Positions 25,431-34,976 of a stretch of DNA of 64,000 nt are shown here, piece by piece (within the stretch, counting starts at the first letter, position 1; the number at the start of each line of letters is the position of its first letter). This DNA comes from Syntrophobacter sp963666995. Lineage in GTDB: Bacteria; Desulfobacterota; Syntrophobacteria; Syntrophobacterales; Syntrophobacteraceae. The stretch is from assembly GCA_963666995.1 (NCBI GenBank), contig OY762941.1, positions 5,394,001 through 5,458,000 on the forward strand. Direction: 5' to 3'. The translations under genes were made by a program, and so were the position numbers. The notes beneath the pieces are model-generated. The model did not search any database. It was not told where the DNA came from and saw only the letters and a program-made list of their open reading frames with translations.

Positions 25431-26291
25431 TCAGGCCTCCTCCCCGAAAAGCCCCCGAGGCCTGGCCAGCAGGACAAACGCCAGCAAAATGTAAGGAAGC
25501 GCCATCTGCAGGTCGGGCATCAGGGTCGTGCCGAAAGAGTTCAGAAGTCCGAGGATGAGGGCCCCGACAAACGCGCCGGGGAAACTTCCCATTCCACCGA
25601 TCACCACCACGATGAAGCTTTCGATGATGATCCGCTCGCCCATGGCAGGCCCGACACTCTGGTGAGGCGCGGCCAATGCTCCACCCAACGCGGCCAGCCA
25701 CGCGCCGAACCCGAAGACGACCGTAAACATGACAGGCACGCGCACGCCGACGATTTCGGCCATCTGCCGGTCCATGGCGGCCGCCCTCAGGATCTTGCCC
25801 CACCGGGTGAACGTAAAAAAAGCCCAGAGCGCCACCCCTACCAACGGACCGAGGACGACGAGAAAAATACGGTACACCGGGTAGCTTTGCGAGAAGAAGG
25901 GGATCACGCCGGCAAGAATTTGAGGCGGGTTCACCACGTGGTAAGCCGGGCCCCAGATGAGCCGAACGCCGTCGTCCAGAAAGAGCATGACCCCGAAGGT
26001 GAGCAGAAGCTGGAAGCTCACGTCCCTGGCATACAGAGGCCTCAGCAGGAAACGCTCGATCAACACCGCGAGCACCCCGACGATAGGCGGACCGAGCAGC
26101 AGTCCCAGCCAGAAGGATCCGAACCAGTCCACGAACTGCATGCCGAGGTAAGCCCCCAGCATGAAGAGGGACCCGTGTGCAAAGTTCAGCACGCCCATCA
26201 CGCCGAACACGGTGGTAAGACCCATCGAGATCAGGAACAGCAGCATTCCCCAGGACAGGCCGTTCAGGACATTGGCGAGTATGCCTTCCAA
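25431..26291 (-). CDS. livH: branched-chain amino acid ABC transporter, permease LivH
   Basis: 286 residues, about eight membrane helices. Family motifs: LNGLSWGMLLFLISMGLTTVFGVMGVLNFAHG near the start, SIGLALRA-type loop replaced by RWGKILRAAAMDRQMAEIVGV, and VVIGGMGSFPGAFVGALILG. I choose TTG at 26291, since GGAGAGG lies 7 bp upstream and the length becomes typical. Another TTG at 26357 adds 22 residues with no ribosome site. The solute-binding gene livK lies 485 bp upstream, beyond a repeat-filled gap. Confidence 0.9.
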   Translation of the reverse strand: MEGILANVLNGLSWGMLLFLISMGLTTVFGVMGVLNFAHGSLFMLGAYLGMQFVDWFGSFWLGLLLGPPIVGVLAVLIERFLLRPLYARDVSFQLLLTFGVMLFLDDGVRLIWGPAYHVVNPPQILAGVIPFFSQSYPVYRIFLVVLGPLVGVALWAFFTFTRWGKILRAAAMDRQMAEIVGVRVPVMFTVVFGFGAWLAALGGALAAPHQSVGPAMGERIIIESFIVVVIGGMGSFPGAFVGALILGLLNSFGTTLMPDLQMALPYILLAFVLLARPRGLFGEEA

Positions 26292-26466
26292 CCGAAAGCC
26301 TCTCCAATCTACGCCGGGAAGCGCGAAGATCCGTGTGCCAAAGGGGCTGTTGCCCAAACAGATTCAGAGTGAAGCATGAGCCGTTTGTCCGGAAACGTCA
26401 CCCCGGCGATATTGCCGGAGTCCATTGCCGTTAATTGGAATTATCCAATAATTTCAAAGAAGCTGG

Positions 26467-26577
26467 ATTCCGGCCTGCGCCGGAATGACGAATCCTGGTT
26501 ACGCTCGTTCCCACGCTCCTGCGTGGGAATGCAGACACTTTTCCTTTGGGCAACAGGCCGAGGAGCGTGGGAACGAG
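26467..26577. repeat. cluster of interspersed palindromes between livK and livH
   Basis: ATTCCGGC-CTGC-GCCGGAAT at 26467-26486 is a perfect palindrome. TTCCCACGC-TCCT-GCGTGGGAA at 26508-26529 is another. The 17-bp CTCGTTCCCACGCTCCT at 26504-26520 recurs inverted at 26561-26577. GCCGGAATGACGAATCC occurs at about 26479 and again near 26650, followed by ATCCCGG-TTTCA-CCCGGGAT (one unpaired base). These fill the 485-bp gap 26292-26776, which has no gene and ends in a C/T-rich stretch. They are REP/MITE-like sequences of the kind found widely in proteobacteria. Confidence 0.8.
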
Positions 26578-26776
26578 GCAATACCCTGTTTCGATTAAGG
26601 TAAAAATCTGTTCATTGTTCGTTGTGGCCGAAAGGCCATGAGTGTTCGCCGGAATGACGAATCCCGGTTTCACCCGGGATCGGCTTTTCCTCTGGGCAAC
26701 GACCCTTTAAAGGCGGGGACCACACGCCTTCCCTGCTTCCCCACTTCCCGCCTTCCCGGCCGGCCCCCATGCCTGC

Positions 26777-28000
26777 TTACTTCATTTTGCATCCGGTCTC
26801 TTCCACCGGCGGAGTGATATCCTTGCCGGCAAAGCGCCGAATGGGTTTGAGGATACGGATGGGCATGGCCGGGTCGGCAGCCGTCTTGCCCCAGGCCCCG
26901 TCGCTGATGGCCTGATGGTCTCCGGGCCGGATGGTGGTCGGACCGATGGGCAGTTCGATCGTGAGTCCCTCGAGCGCATCCGCGATCTTTTCCTTATCGA
27001 CCGAGCCGGCCTTCCCTGCGGCAGCCGCGTAGGCCTTCACGGCGCCGTAAGCCCCGTGGGCATTGTAGGACGGATACACGCCGAACCGCTGCTTATAGGC
27101 ATCCACAAAAGCCTTGTTGACGGGGCTGTCGTTTGCCTGGAACCAGTATCGGGTGCCCACCCAGATGCCTTCAGGCATTTTGTCCGTGAGTGCCGAGAGC
27201 ACCTCCGTGGCGGCGCCCAGGGTCATGAGCACATCGCGCTTGCCGTCAAAAAATCCCATATCGGATGCCTGGCGTACGAAGTCGATGAGGTTGCCGCCCC
27301 AGAGGGAGACCAGGACCCCGTCCGCCTTGGAATTCATGACCTTGGTGATGAAGGCGGAAAAGTCCGTGGTGGCGGTTGGCGGAAAGGCGACATCCGAATC
27401 CGGCAGAAAGGTCACATCGGATTTCTTCTTCGGGAGGAACTTCTGGAAATTCTCCCAGGACTGGTGCCCGAAGGAGTAATCCGGGCCGACAGTGCTCCAG
27501 GTCTTGGCCTTCATCTCCGCGGCTATGGCGGACGCCATGGCGATGTTCTGGTCTTCGTTCAGGGAGATCCGGAAGGTGTAGCGGTTACAGTTGGCACCCG
27601 TGACGTCGGGCACCGCGGCATGGGTGATAATGAGGGGCGTCTTCAGCTCTTTCATTACCGGCGTGACGGCGGATGCAACCCCGCTGGAGTCGATCCCCAT
27701 CACCACGTCCACCTCGTTTTCATACACCAGCTTGCGGATGACGCGAATCCCCACGTCGGACTTCCCTGCATCATCCTCGAACAGCCCTTCGACCTTTCGG
27801 CCGTTGATGCCGCCTGCCTTGTTGATCTCATCGATTGCCAGCTCCGCCCCCTGCTTCGCGAATTGCCCATAGGTAGCGGCGGGGCCGGACATGATGTAGA
27901 CGAAACCGATCTTGATCGGCTTGTCGGCAGCGGACGCGAGACCCGCAACCATCAGCACGAACAGTGAAGCGAACAGGACAGGCAACCACTTTCTCTTCAT
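26777..28000 (-). CDS. livK: branched-chain amino acid ABC transporter, substrate-binding protein LivK
   Basis: 407 residues. Signal peptide MKRKWLPVLFASLFVLMVAGLASA, cut before ADKPIKIG. There is no lipobox Cys, so the mature protein is free in the periplasm. The type I peripheral-binding fold follows: GFVYIMSGPAATYGQFAKQGAELAIDEINKAGGINGRKVE, then VVMGIDSSGVASAVTPVMKELKTPLI, and YNAHGAYGAVKAYAAAAGKAGSVDKEKIADALEG. It supplies substrate to LivHMGF. The ligand (Leu/Ile/Val, other amino acids, amides or aromatic acids) cannot be told from sequence. Confidence 0.9.
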   Translation of the reverse strand: MKRKWLPVLFASLFVLMVAGLASAADKPIKIGFVYIMSGPAATYGQFAKQGAELAIDEINKAGGINGRKVEGLFEDDAGKSDVGIRVIRKLVYENEVDVVMGIDSSGVASAVTPVMKELKTPLIITHAAVPDVTGANCNRYTFRISLNEDQNIAMASAIAAEMKAKTWSTVGPDYSFGHQSWENFQKFLPKKKSDVTFLPDSDVAFPPTATTDFSAFITKVMNSKADGVLVSLWGGNLIDFVRQASDMGFFDGKRDVLMTLGAATEVLSALTDKMPEGIWVGTRYWFQANDSPVNKAFVDAYKQRFGVYPSYNAHGAYGAVKAYAAAAGKAGSVDKEKIADALEGLTIELPIGPTTIRPGDHQAISDGAWGKTAADPAMPIRILKPIRRFAGKDITPPVEETGCKMK

Positions 28001-28457
28001 GACGACCTCCTCTCGTTCGACCGATTAGGGGTGATCAACCAATCGCGGCACGGTTCCCCGAATACCGGAGCCATGCCTGTACATCGATGAATGACGATTA
28101 ATTCTCTGGATCTGTACTGGTGAGGTGAGGTGATAAAAACTGCTGCCGGGAACAATTTTGACTACCACGTCCCCCAGGGGCGGTCAAGCACAATTTCGCC
28201 TCGATTTTCGGCCAGGTATATGAAAAAAATGGCATTGTATGCCACTGTCGAGCGGATGACACCGGAGCACCCGAACGGGTATCGCTCCCCGGCGCGTTCT
28301 CCTGCGCAAAGACTTATCCCCGGCAAGAATGACGGCCCGAAAAGAGCACCCCGGCGAGGCAGTGTATCCTCGCGATCATCTTTCCATAATCCGGCACGAA
28401 CAGCGATTTCGGGATTTTATGAGAGAGCTGATAAAGTCGATCGTATTAAAAGGCAAT

Positions 28458-28485
28458 TTGACATGCTTTGCGAATATAATATACA
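28458..28485 (+). promoter_or_regulatory. candidate sigma-70 promoter for the HD-domain gene
   Basis: TTGACA at 28458-28463 and TATACA at 28480-28485 are 16 bp apart in an AT-rich stretch (GCGAATATAATATACAAATAC). A transcript from here would begin near 28492. It therefore supports the GTG start at 28572 and rules out the longer frame from 28329. The remainder of the gap 28001-28571 shows no gene. Confidence 0.6.
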
Positions 28486-28571
28486 AATACAGTTTCGTGA
28501 ATCCTGATCGAACAGGCATATGTGCCGGTTTTGGCGCTTTATTTCCAATCACCGTGTTCAGAGTGTGCATC

Positions 28572-29633
28572 GTGGCAAAGATTTTCGTTTCTGAAATACA
28601 ACCGAACCAGGAAATAGCATCGGCTTTCGCGGTTGCTGAAAAACAGCTCAGAACGGCTCGCAACGGGACCTCTTTTCTCACATTGAAACTCACCGACAAA
28701 ACCGGAGAAATCACAGGCCGGATTTGGGAACGGGCGTCTGAATCGTTTGATTCCATTCCGGCGAGGAGAGTTGTCTTCGTGCGCGGCCGCAGCGAGACTT
28801 ACAGGGATGAGTTGCAGTTGAACATCCTGGACTTCCATCCGGTCAAGACCGCCGACATCGATCCGTACGATTTCCTTCCCGTGTCCCCCTCAGATCCCGG
28901 TGCACTGCTCGACAGACTCAAGGCACTGGTTTCCGGCATCAAGGATAAAGCATGCGGCCAACTGTTGAAGTCCCTGTTCAAGGATCGCATTCTTGTGAAC
29001 CGATTCAGAACCGCTCCCGCCGCGAAATCCATGCATCACGCCTGCCTCGGGGGGCTGCTCGAGCACACCGCCGCCGTGACGGAACTGGCAGCTCGAATAG
29101 CTGACCTCTACCCCTTTCTCGATCGCGATCTTTTGATTACGGGAGCGATCCTGCACGACATCGGGAAGATCGACGAGTTTGTCTACGATCTGTGCATCGA
29201 CTATTCGGACGAGGGGCGGCTCCTGGGGCATATGGTCCTCGGGGTGAACATCATTGAAGAAAAGTTGCGGGGTTTGAAGAACTTCCCTTCGGAGAAAGCA
29301 CTGCTGCTCAAACATCTGGTGCTCAGCCACCATGGCGAGGCTGAATTCGGGGCGGTCAAAGTCCCGATGACCCGCGAGGCTTTTGTTCTCAATTTCGCCG
29401 ACGATCTGGACGCCAAGATGAACGCCCTCACCCGAATGATCGCCGAACCCAAAGGCGACGATAAAGCTTGGACCGCTTATCAGCCGATTTTCAACCGGTT
29501 CTTCTTCAGGGGTTCCTCTCCGGAGGCCGGGGCCAAAAAAGGAAATCGGAGCAATGAAGCGGATGAAGCCGAAAAGGGCGTTCAGTTGAACTTGTGGGAC
29601 CGAATGGCATCGAACGGGAAACCGGATGCCTGA
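28572..29633 (+). CDS. OB-fold plus HD-domain protein, YhaM-like 3'-5' exoribonuclease
   Basis: 353 residues. Residues about 15-100 are an OB-fold (TSFLTLKLTDKTGEITGRIWE). From about 150 an HD phosphohydrolase domain has HHACLGGLLEHTAAVTELA, ITGAILHDIGKIDEF (the HD pair) and LKHLVLSHHGEAEFG. This arrangement matches YhaM/CBF1, 3'-5' exoribonucleases acting on RNA and single-stranded DNA. GTG at 28572 precedes AKIFVSEIQPNQEIASAF, the family start. The acidic/basic C-tail (KKGNRSNEADEAEKG) is probably disordered. holB follows in the same direction. Confidence 0.85.
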   Translation: MAKIFVSEIQPNQEIASAFAVAEKQLRTARNGTSFLTLKLTDKTGEITGRIWERASESFDSIPARRVVFVRGRSETYRDELQLNILDFHPVKTADIDPYDFLPVSPSDPGALLDRLKALVSGIKDKACGQLLKSLFKDRILVNRFRTAPAAKSMHHACLGGLLEHTAAVTELAARIADLYPFLDRDLLITGAILHDIGKIDEFVYDLCIDYSDEGRLLGHMVLGVNIIEEKLRGLKNFPSEKALLLKHLVLSHHGEAEFGAVKVPMTREAFVLNFADDLDAKMNALTRMIAEPKGDDKAWTAYQPIFNRFFFRGSSPEAGAKKGNRSNEADEAEKGVQLNLWDRMASNGKPDA

Positions 29634-29722
29634 TACCGGAAGTCGCGGGGAGAAAAGCTTTTGCGGGCCGCGGCGGGCAGAGGCCTCCGGGGACTCGATT
29701 TCAATTCGGCTGCGGGAGACTT

Positions 29723-30730
29723 ATGGCCTTAGGTAATGTTCCGGGACAGGAGCGCACAAGACGCCTTCTCAAACAGATGGTGCGGCAGGGAAATATCCCT
29801 CACGCCATTCTGTTCAGCGGCATGGCGGGAATTGGAAAACTTGCCGTTGCCCGTGAATTTGCGAAAGTCATCAACTGCCTCAATCCCCGGGATGACGACT
29901 GTTGCGATGAATGCAATTCGTGCAGGAAAATAAACGACGGGCATCACCCCGACGTGATTCCCGTTCAAAGCGATGGGACGTTCATCAAGCTGGACCAGAT
30001 AAAGGAATTGCGCGAACGGGTTCGTTTCCGCCCCTTCGAAGGAAAATTCAGAATCATTATCATTCAGGAAGCTCATAAGCTCAAAGAGGAAGCGGGTAAC
30101 GCCCTTCTGAAGCTCCTGGAAGAACCACCGAAACACAATGTCTTTATTCTGACGGCGCTGGAACCACAGATGCTCCTGTCCACGATCGTATCACGGTGTT
30201 GTCACGTGCGGCTCCAGCCTCTGGATGACGCATGGATTCTCCGGCACCTGACGGATTCCTTCCAGGTGAAACCCGAGCTTGCCCAGGCGCTGGCGAGGCT
30301 CTCGGGCGGCAGTATCGAAAGGGCCGAGCGGCTCGCCGAGGGCGACCAGATCCTCCACTGGAAGGAAATCGTCGAAAGGCTGCAGAGTCTGGACCATATG
30401 GACATGATTGATTTCTTCCTGATGACGGCCCAGTGGGCTCAAAAGAAGGAAGACTTGGAGCAGGATCTCGAATGCGTTAAACTGTGGGTAAGGGATCTCC
30501 TGCTGTCTCGTCTGATCGGGGATTACAGCCGCGCATTCGGACAGACTTCCGGTTTTTCGGATACCGCGGGCGAAGTGTCGGCCGAGGACCTCTTCCGGCT
30601 CTATGATGAGGTCGAAGAAGCGATAACCCGCCTGCGTCAAAACGCGAACAGGCAGCTCATCCTGGAGGGTGTCTGCTTGGCGATAAAGGATGTCATCTAT
30701 GGAAAAAGTTGTTGGCATTCGCTTTCGTAA
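29723..30730 (+). CDS. holB: DNA polymerase III delta-prime subunit
   Basis: 335 residues. AAA+ clamp-loader stator. The phosphate loop is degenerate (GMAGIGKLA, lacking the final Ser/Thr), as is common in delta-prime. The zinc module is CCDECNSCRKI, and DQIKELRERVRFRPFEGKFRIIII and GNALLKLLEEPPKHNVFILTA follow. The SRC sensor motif (IVSRCCHVRL) is present. The ATG at 29723 has GGGAG 5 bp upstream and gives the family start MALGNVPGQERTRRLL. It overlaps the following PSP1 gene by 32 bp, a conserved neighbourhood. Confidence 0.9.
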   Translation: MALGNVPGQERTRRLLKQMVRQGNIPHAILFSGMAGIGKLAVAREFAKVINCLNPRDDDCCDECNSCRKINDGHHPDVIPVQSDGTFIKLDQIKELRERVRFRPFEGKFRIIIIQEAHKLKEEAGNALLKLLEEPPKHNVFILTALEPQMLLSTIVSRCCHVRLQPLDDAWILRHLTDSFQVKPELAQALARLSGGSIERAERLAEGDQILHWKEIVERLQSLDHMDMIDFFLMTAQWAQKKEDLEQDLECVKLWVRDLLLSRLIGDYSRAFGQTSGFSDTAGEVSAEDLFRLYDEVEEAITRLRQNANRQLILEGVCLAIKDVIYGKSCWHSLS

Positions 30731-31499
30731 GGGAGGCAAGACCTATCATTTCGACCCCCTGGAATTGCCCCTCAAGAAAGGGGATTTTGTCATTGTCCAT
30801 ACCGAACAGGGAGTCGGCCTGGGGCAGGTTGCCGAAGGCCCCCACCCCAGGGACCCCAGGGTCCACCCGGCGGAAATAAAAAAGATCGATCGGCCCGCCA
30901 CCGAAGATGAGATACAGACACACCGCGGTAATCTGGAAATCGAGAAAGACGCCAGGGGCTACTGCCTCGACAGAATCAAGGCTCACAATCTTGCGATGAA
31001 CCTGGTCGACGTTGAATACTTTTACGACGGCAGCAAGATTATCTTTTATTTCACCGCGGACGGCCGGGTCGACTTCCGGGAACTCTTAAAGGATCTCGTG
31101 AGAAGACTGAGAACGCGGGTGGAGCTGCGGCAGATCGGTATTCGAAACCAGGCGAAGATGGTGGGCGGGCTGGGAAATTGCGGCCGCCCGCTTTGCTGCG
31201 CTTCATTTCTCAAGAATTTTCACGCGGTTTCCATCAAAATGGCCAAAGAACAGAATCTGAGCCTCAATCCAACCAAGATCTCGGGCGCATGCGGCCGCCT
31301 CATGTGTTGCCTGCAATACGAATATGAAACGTATCGCGACCTCAAGAAAGACATGCCCAAGATGGGGAAAAAGATCGAGATCCCTGAGGGCCGGGGCAAG
31401 GTGATCCGTCAGAATGTCATGGAAAGAACGGTCACCATTCTGCTCGAAGACGGCCGGGAAATTGAAAAGCAGTTTCAGCCGCTCGACGGTGACTCTTGA
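30699..31499 (+). CDS. ricT: PSP1-domain protein, RicT/YaaT-like
   Basis: 266 residues. The PSP1 C-terminal domain has LKDLVRRLRTRVELRQIGIRNQAKMVGGLGNCGRPLCC, ASFLKNFHAVSIKMAKEQNLSLNPTKISGACGRLMCCLQYE. The cysteines (CGRPLCC, CGRLMCC) correspond to those that bind Fe-S clusters in the Bacillus RicT complex. There the protein affects RNase Y and phosphorelay function. The ATG at 30699 (MEKVVGIRF) lies inside the holB end and is preceded by AAGGATG, so translation is coupled. Followed by metG, the order holB-PSP1-metG is common in bacteria. Confidence 0.9.
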   Translation: MEKVVGIRFRKGGKTYHFDPLELPLKKGDFVIVHTEQGVGLGQVAEGPHPRDPRVHPAEIKKIDRPATEDEIQTHRGNLEIEKDARGYCLDRIKAHNLAMNLVDVEYFYDGSKIIFYFTADGRVDFRELLKDLVRRLRTRVELRQIGIRNQAKMVGGLGNCGRPLCCASFLKNFHAVSIKMAKEQNLSLNPTKISGACGRLMCCLQYEYETYRDLKKDMPKMGKKIEIPEGRGKVIRQNVMERTVTILLEDGREIEKQFQPLDGDS

Positions 31500-31664
31500 C
31501 GGGGGATTTCCCCGATCGCAATTTCCGCATGCGAGCGGGCTCGTGCTCCGCGATGAAGCAGCCTCGGGGCCGTCAATAAATATTTACCTGCAGGATTTCG
31601 GAGTCATGACGCACGAAACGATCGGGCAACGGCATTTTATGAATTATTCAGGAAAGGCATCTTA

Positions 31665-33575
31665 ATGGACCACTTCTTCATCTCAACTCCCATCTACTAC
31701 GTCAATGCCGAGCCCCATATCGGGCATGCCTATACCACCATCGTAGCGGATGTCATGAACCGATTCCACAAACTGATGGGCTTCAAGACCTTCTTTCTTA
31801 CCGGCACGGACGAACACGGCGACAAGATCGTTCAGGCTGCGGCGGAAGCGGGCACGGACCCCAAGAGCTATGCCGATCGGATAAGCGGGATCTTCAGGGA
31901 AACCTGGCCGAGGCTGAACATCAGCAACGACTTCTTCATCCGCACCACCGATCCCGAACATATCAAGGTCGTGCAACTCATACTTCAGAAAGTCTATGAC
32001 TCGGGGGACATCTATTTCAGCACCTATAAAGGTCTGTATTGTGTGGGATGTGAGCGGTTCTACACCGAGCGTGAACTTGTCGACGGCAAGTGTCCCGACC
32101 ACGACAAGGTCCCCGTCGAACGCGAGGAGGCAAACTATTTCTTTCGCATGAGCAGGTACCAGACATGGCTCATCGAATACATAGAATCCAATCCCGATTT
32201 CATCAGACCGGAGCGGTACCGTAACGAGGTCCTGGCATTCCTTCGGGAACCCCTCGAGGACCTGTGCATCTCGAGGCCCAAGGAGAGGCTGAGCTGGGGG
32301 ATCACTCTTCCATTCGACGACCGTTATGTTACGTATGTCTGGTTCGATGCCCTGATCAACTATGTTTCCGCGCTCGGATACCCGGACGGCCCCCTCTACA
32401 GGGAATTCTGGCCGGCGGCCCAACACACCATCGCCAAGGATATCCTGAAGCCCCACGGCATTTACTGGCCCACGATGATAAAGGCCGCAGGACTGCCGCT
32501 CTATCAGCACCTCAATGTCCACGGATATTGGAAGATAAACGAGGGCAAGATGAGCAAGAGCAGGGGGACGGTCGTGAGGCCGCTCGACCTGATGCCGATC
32601 TACGGCCTCGATGCCTTCAGGTATTTCCTGCTTCGCGAAATGGTCTTCGGCCTCGATGCCAACTTCAGTGAGGAGGCCCTCGTTCAGCGCCTCAACGCCG
32701 ACCTGGCAAACGATCTCGGCAATCTGTTCAGCCGGACCCTTGCCATGACCATCCGGTTTTTTGACGGCAAGGTCCCGGCGTTCGGCGCGGAACCCGACGA
32801 AACGGACCAGGCGCTCAAAGGGTACCTGGATGCGGCCGTCAAACAGTTCGTCACGGAACTTCCGGCGTTCGGCTTTCACAAGTCCCTCATGTCCATCTGG
32901 GAATGCATCAATGCCGCAAACCGGTACGTCGATCACGTCGGACCGTGGAACCTTGCCAAGGATTCCGGGCAGCGCGAACACCTGAAAACGGTGATGAGAA
33001 CCCTGCTCGAATTGAACAAAGCCGTAGCCGTCCTGATATCTCCGTTTATGCCTTCGACAGCCGAGAAGATGCTCGAGCGGCTCGCTGTGAAGAAGGGCGC
33101 ACTCGATTTGAGGCTTGAGGTGGACGGCCGGTGGGGCAGCCTGATTGAGGGGGCTTCGGTGGCCAAGGGGGATGCCCTGTTTCCGAGAGTGGACCTCAAG
33201 GAACCCCGCAGGGCGCAGGCTCCCCCGCCCGCTCCCAAACAGGAGGACGGCCCCGGTCCGATCGATCTGGACACCTTCAAACAGGTGGACTTGCGGGTGG
33301 GACTGGTCAGGCACGCGGAAAGGGTCCCGAAATCCGCCAAGCTTTTGCGCCTCCTGGTGGATATCGGTGAAGAACGGCAGGTGGTGGCGGGGATTGCCCA
33401 GTTCTATTCACCCGAGGATATTCTCGGCAAACAGGTCATCCTGGCGGCAAATCTCAAGCCGGTCAAACTGATGGGCGTTGAATCCCACGGCATGGTGCTG
33501 GCCGTAAAAGACGGCGAAGAGCTTCGACTGCTCACAACGGATAAGCCCGTTCAGCCCGGCCGGAGGGTTTCCTGA
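31665..33575 (+). CDS. metG: methionyl-tRNA synthetase with C-terminal tRNA-binding domain
   Basis: 636 residues. Class I signature IYYVNAEPHIGHAYTTI at 9-25 and KMSKSRG near 298. The knuckle has Cys and His ligands in CVGCERFYTERELVDGKCPDH. ITLPFDDRYVTYVWFDAL and the anticodon-binding helices follow. After a Pro-rich linker (APPPAPKQEDGPG), a Trbp111/EMAP-like OB domain begins DTFKQVDLRVGLVRHAERVP, which gives dimerisation and tRNA binding. AGGAAAGG lies 6 bp before the ATG. The 165-bp gap after the PSP1 gene has no gene. Confidence 0.96.
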   Translation: MDHFFISTPIYYVNAEPHIGHAYTTIVADVMNRFHKLMGFKTFFLTGTDEHGDKIVQAAAEAGTDPKSYADRISGIFRETWPRLNISNDFFIRTTDPEHIKVVQLILQKVYDSGDIYFSTYKGLYCVGCERFYTERELVDGKCPDHDKVPVEREEANYFFRMSRYQTWLIEYIESNPDFIRPERYRNEVLAFLREPLEDLCISRPKERLSWGITLPFDDRYVTYVWFDALINYVSALGYPDGPLYREFWPAAQHTIAKDILKPHGIYWPTMIKAAGLPLYQHLNVHGYWKINEGKMSKSRGTVVRPLDLMPIYGLDAFRYFLLREMVFGLDANFSEEALVQRLNADLANDLGNLFSRTLAMTIRFFDGKVPAFGAEPDETDQALKGYLDAAVKQFVTELPAFGFHKSLMSIWECINAANRYVDHVGPWNLAKDSGQREHLKTVMRTLLELNKAVAVLISPFMPSTAEKMLERLAVKKGALDLRLEVDGRWGSLIEGASVAKGDALFPRVDLKEPRRAQAPPPAPKQEDGPGPIDLDTFKQVDLRVGLVRHAERVPKSAKLLRLLVDIGEERQVVAGIAQFYSPEDILGKQVILAANLKPVKLMGVESHGMVLAVKDGEELRLLTTDKPVQPGRRVS

Positions 33576-33623
33576 CCGGAATCCGGGTTGTGCGTGCCGG
33601 CGCTCCCGCATCACCGGAGTCGA

Positions 33624-34976
33624 TCAGCCGCCCGCTTTTCTCCACATGGCTGCGAAAAAGCCGTCGATCCCGTGCAGGTGCGGCCACGAGCGAAAGTGAA
33701 AACCGTCCGACATGCCAAGGCAGGCCTCGGGCAACCGATCGTCCACGGGTTCGGGAACCCAGTCCGGGTGAGAATCGGTGAAGAACTGCGCGACTCCCTC
33801 ATTTTCCTCCCGGAAAACGGTACACGTCGAGTACACCAGGATGCCGCCGCCTTTGACAAAGAGAGCCGCCCGGCCGAGCAGTTCCCCCTGAAGCCTGGAA
33901 AATCGGTAAGGGTCCTTGACGTTCCGCCGCCATTTTATGTCGGGATTTCGCCTGAGCGTCCCGAAGCCCGTGCATGGGGCGTCCAGCAGCACTCTGTCGA
34001 ACGTTCCCATCCCTTCAGGGGGCAGCTCCATGATGTCCGCGGTGACGGGTCTGATAATTCCGATCCCGAGTCTTTCCGAGTTCCCGTGAAGTTCTTCCAG
34101 TTTCCAGGCCGACTTGTCCACGGACACGATTTCCCCTTCGTTGCCCATGAGCATGCCCATGTGAGCCGACTTGCCGCCAAAACCCGCGCAAAGGTCCAGT
34201 ATCCGTTCACCCCCCTGCGGCGCCACGATATGGGATATCATTTGTGAAGCTTCATCCTGCGCCTGGATCCATCCTGCCCGGTAAATCGGAATTCCCCCGA
34301 GATCCTGCCGGAGCCCCGATATCCGAATCGCATCGGGGAGGTACGGTGACCTATCGGCATGAATGCTTTTTTCGGCAAGCCGTTGGATCACCTCAGCCGT
34401 CGAGGCCTTGAGCGAATTCACCCGAAGGGTTACGGGCGCGACCGTGTTGTTTGCCGCGCAGAATGATTCCGCTGTTTCGTAGCCGAATTCCCTGATGAAC
34501 CGGCCTACAACCCAGCGGGGATGAGATGAGGCGATCGACAGGTATTCCACGGGCTTCTTTTCGACCGGCGGCCATTCCCAATGCCCCTCGCGCCTTATCG
34601 CTTCGCGGAGAATCGCGTTCACGAATTTTACCAGGTGCGGCGGCTGAGTGCTCCGGGCGATTTTGACGGCCTCATTCACGGCTGCATGCTCGGGGATGCG
34701 GTCGAGCATGAGAAGCTGGTAGAGGGCCAATCTGAGAAGAATGCGAATTGCGGGGTCTATCCTGCCGGGGCTCGTCCTGCTCAATTGATCGATATGCCAG
34801 TCCAGACGGCCCTGCCACCGCAGGACCCCGTATACGAGTTCGGTAAGAAGCGCCCTGTCTCTTTCTTCGAGCAGAGAATGGCGATTGAGCATACCGCGGA
34901 TCAGGCGGTCGGGGTGGGAAGCATCTTTTTGAATGTGGAGGAGAATCTGGTAGGCCAGGTTTCTGGCGTTGATCAT
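33624..34976 (-). CDS. rsmB: 16S rRNA m5C967 methyltransferase RsmB
   Basis: 450 residues. The NusB-like RNA-binding domain (NLAYQILLHIQKDASHPDRLIRGML) spans 1-140, followed by the SAM-dependent m5C methyltransferase core: ILDLCAGFGGKSAHMGMLMG (SAM loop), VLLDAPCTGFGTLRRNPDIKW (release Cys) and VYSTCTVFREENE (nucleophile Cys). The ATG at 34976 overlaps the DUF116 stop by 4 bp. Last gene of def-fmt-DUF116-rsmB, a frequent arrangement with def and fmt. It faces metG with 48 bp between. Confidence 0.93.
   Translation of the reverse strand: MINARNLAYQILLHIQKDASHPDRLIRGMLNRHSLLEERDRALLTELVYGVLRWQGRLDWHIDQLSRTSPGRIDPAIRILLRLALYQLLMLDRIPEHAAVNEAVKIARSTQPPHLVKFVNAILREAIRREGHWEWPPVEKKPVEYLSIASSHPRWVVGRFIREFGYETAESFCAANNTVAPVTLRVNSLKASTAEVIQRLAEKSIHADRSPYLPDAIRISGLRQDLGGIPIYRAGWIQAQDEASQMISHIVAPQGGERILDLCAGFGGKSAHMGMLMGNEGEIVSVDKSAWKLEELHGNSERLGIGIIRPVTADIMELPPEGMGTFDRVLLDAPCTGFGTLRRNPDIKWRRNVKDPYRFSRLQGELLGRAALFVKGGGILVYSTCTVFREENEGVAQFFTDSHPDWVPEPVDDRLPEACLGMSDGFHFRSWPHLHGIDGFFAAMWRKAGG

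Noticed and set aside
28458..28480. TTGACA followed by a perfect TATAAT
   Set aside because: The spacing is only 11 bp. The overlapping TATACA at 16 bp gives a workable promoter and was used instead.
29830..29860. Degenerate P-loop in holB as a sign of inactivation
   Set aside because: Delta-prime subunits commonly lack a functional phosphate loop; the zinc module and SRC motif are intact.
31683..33314. 543-codon antisense frame across metG
   Set aside because: It mirrors the codon structure of a high-GC metG gene and has no family features; the metG frame is fully supported.
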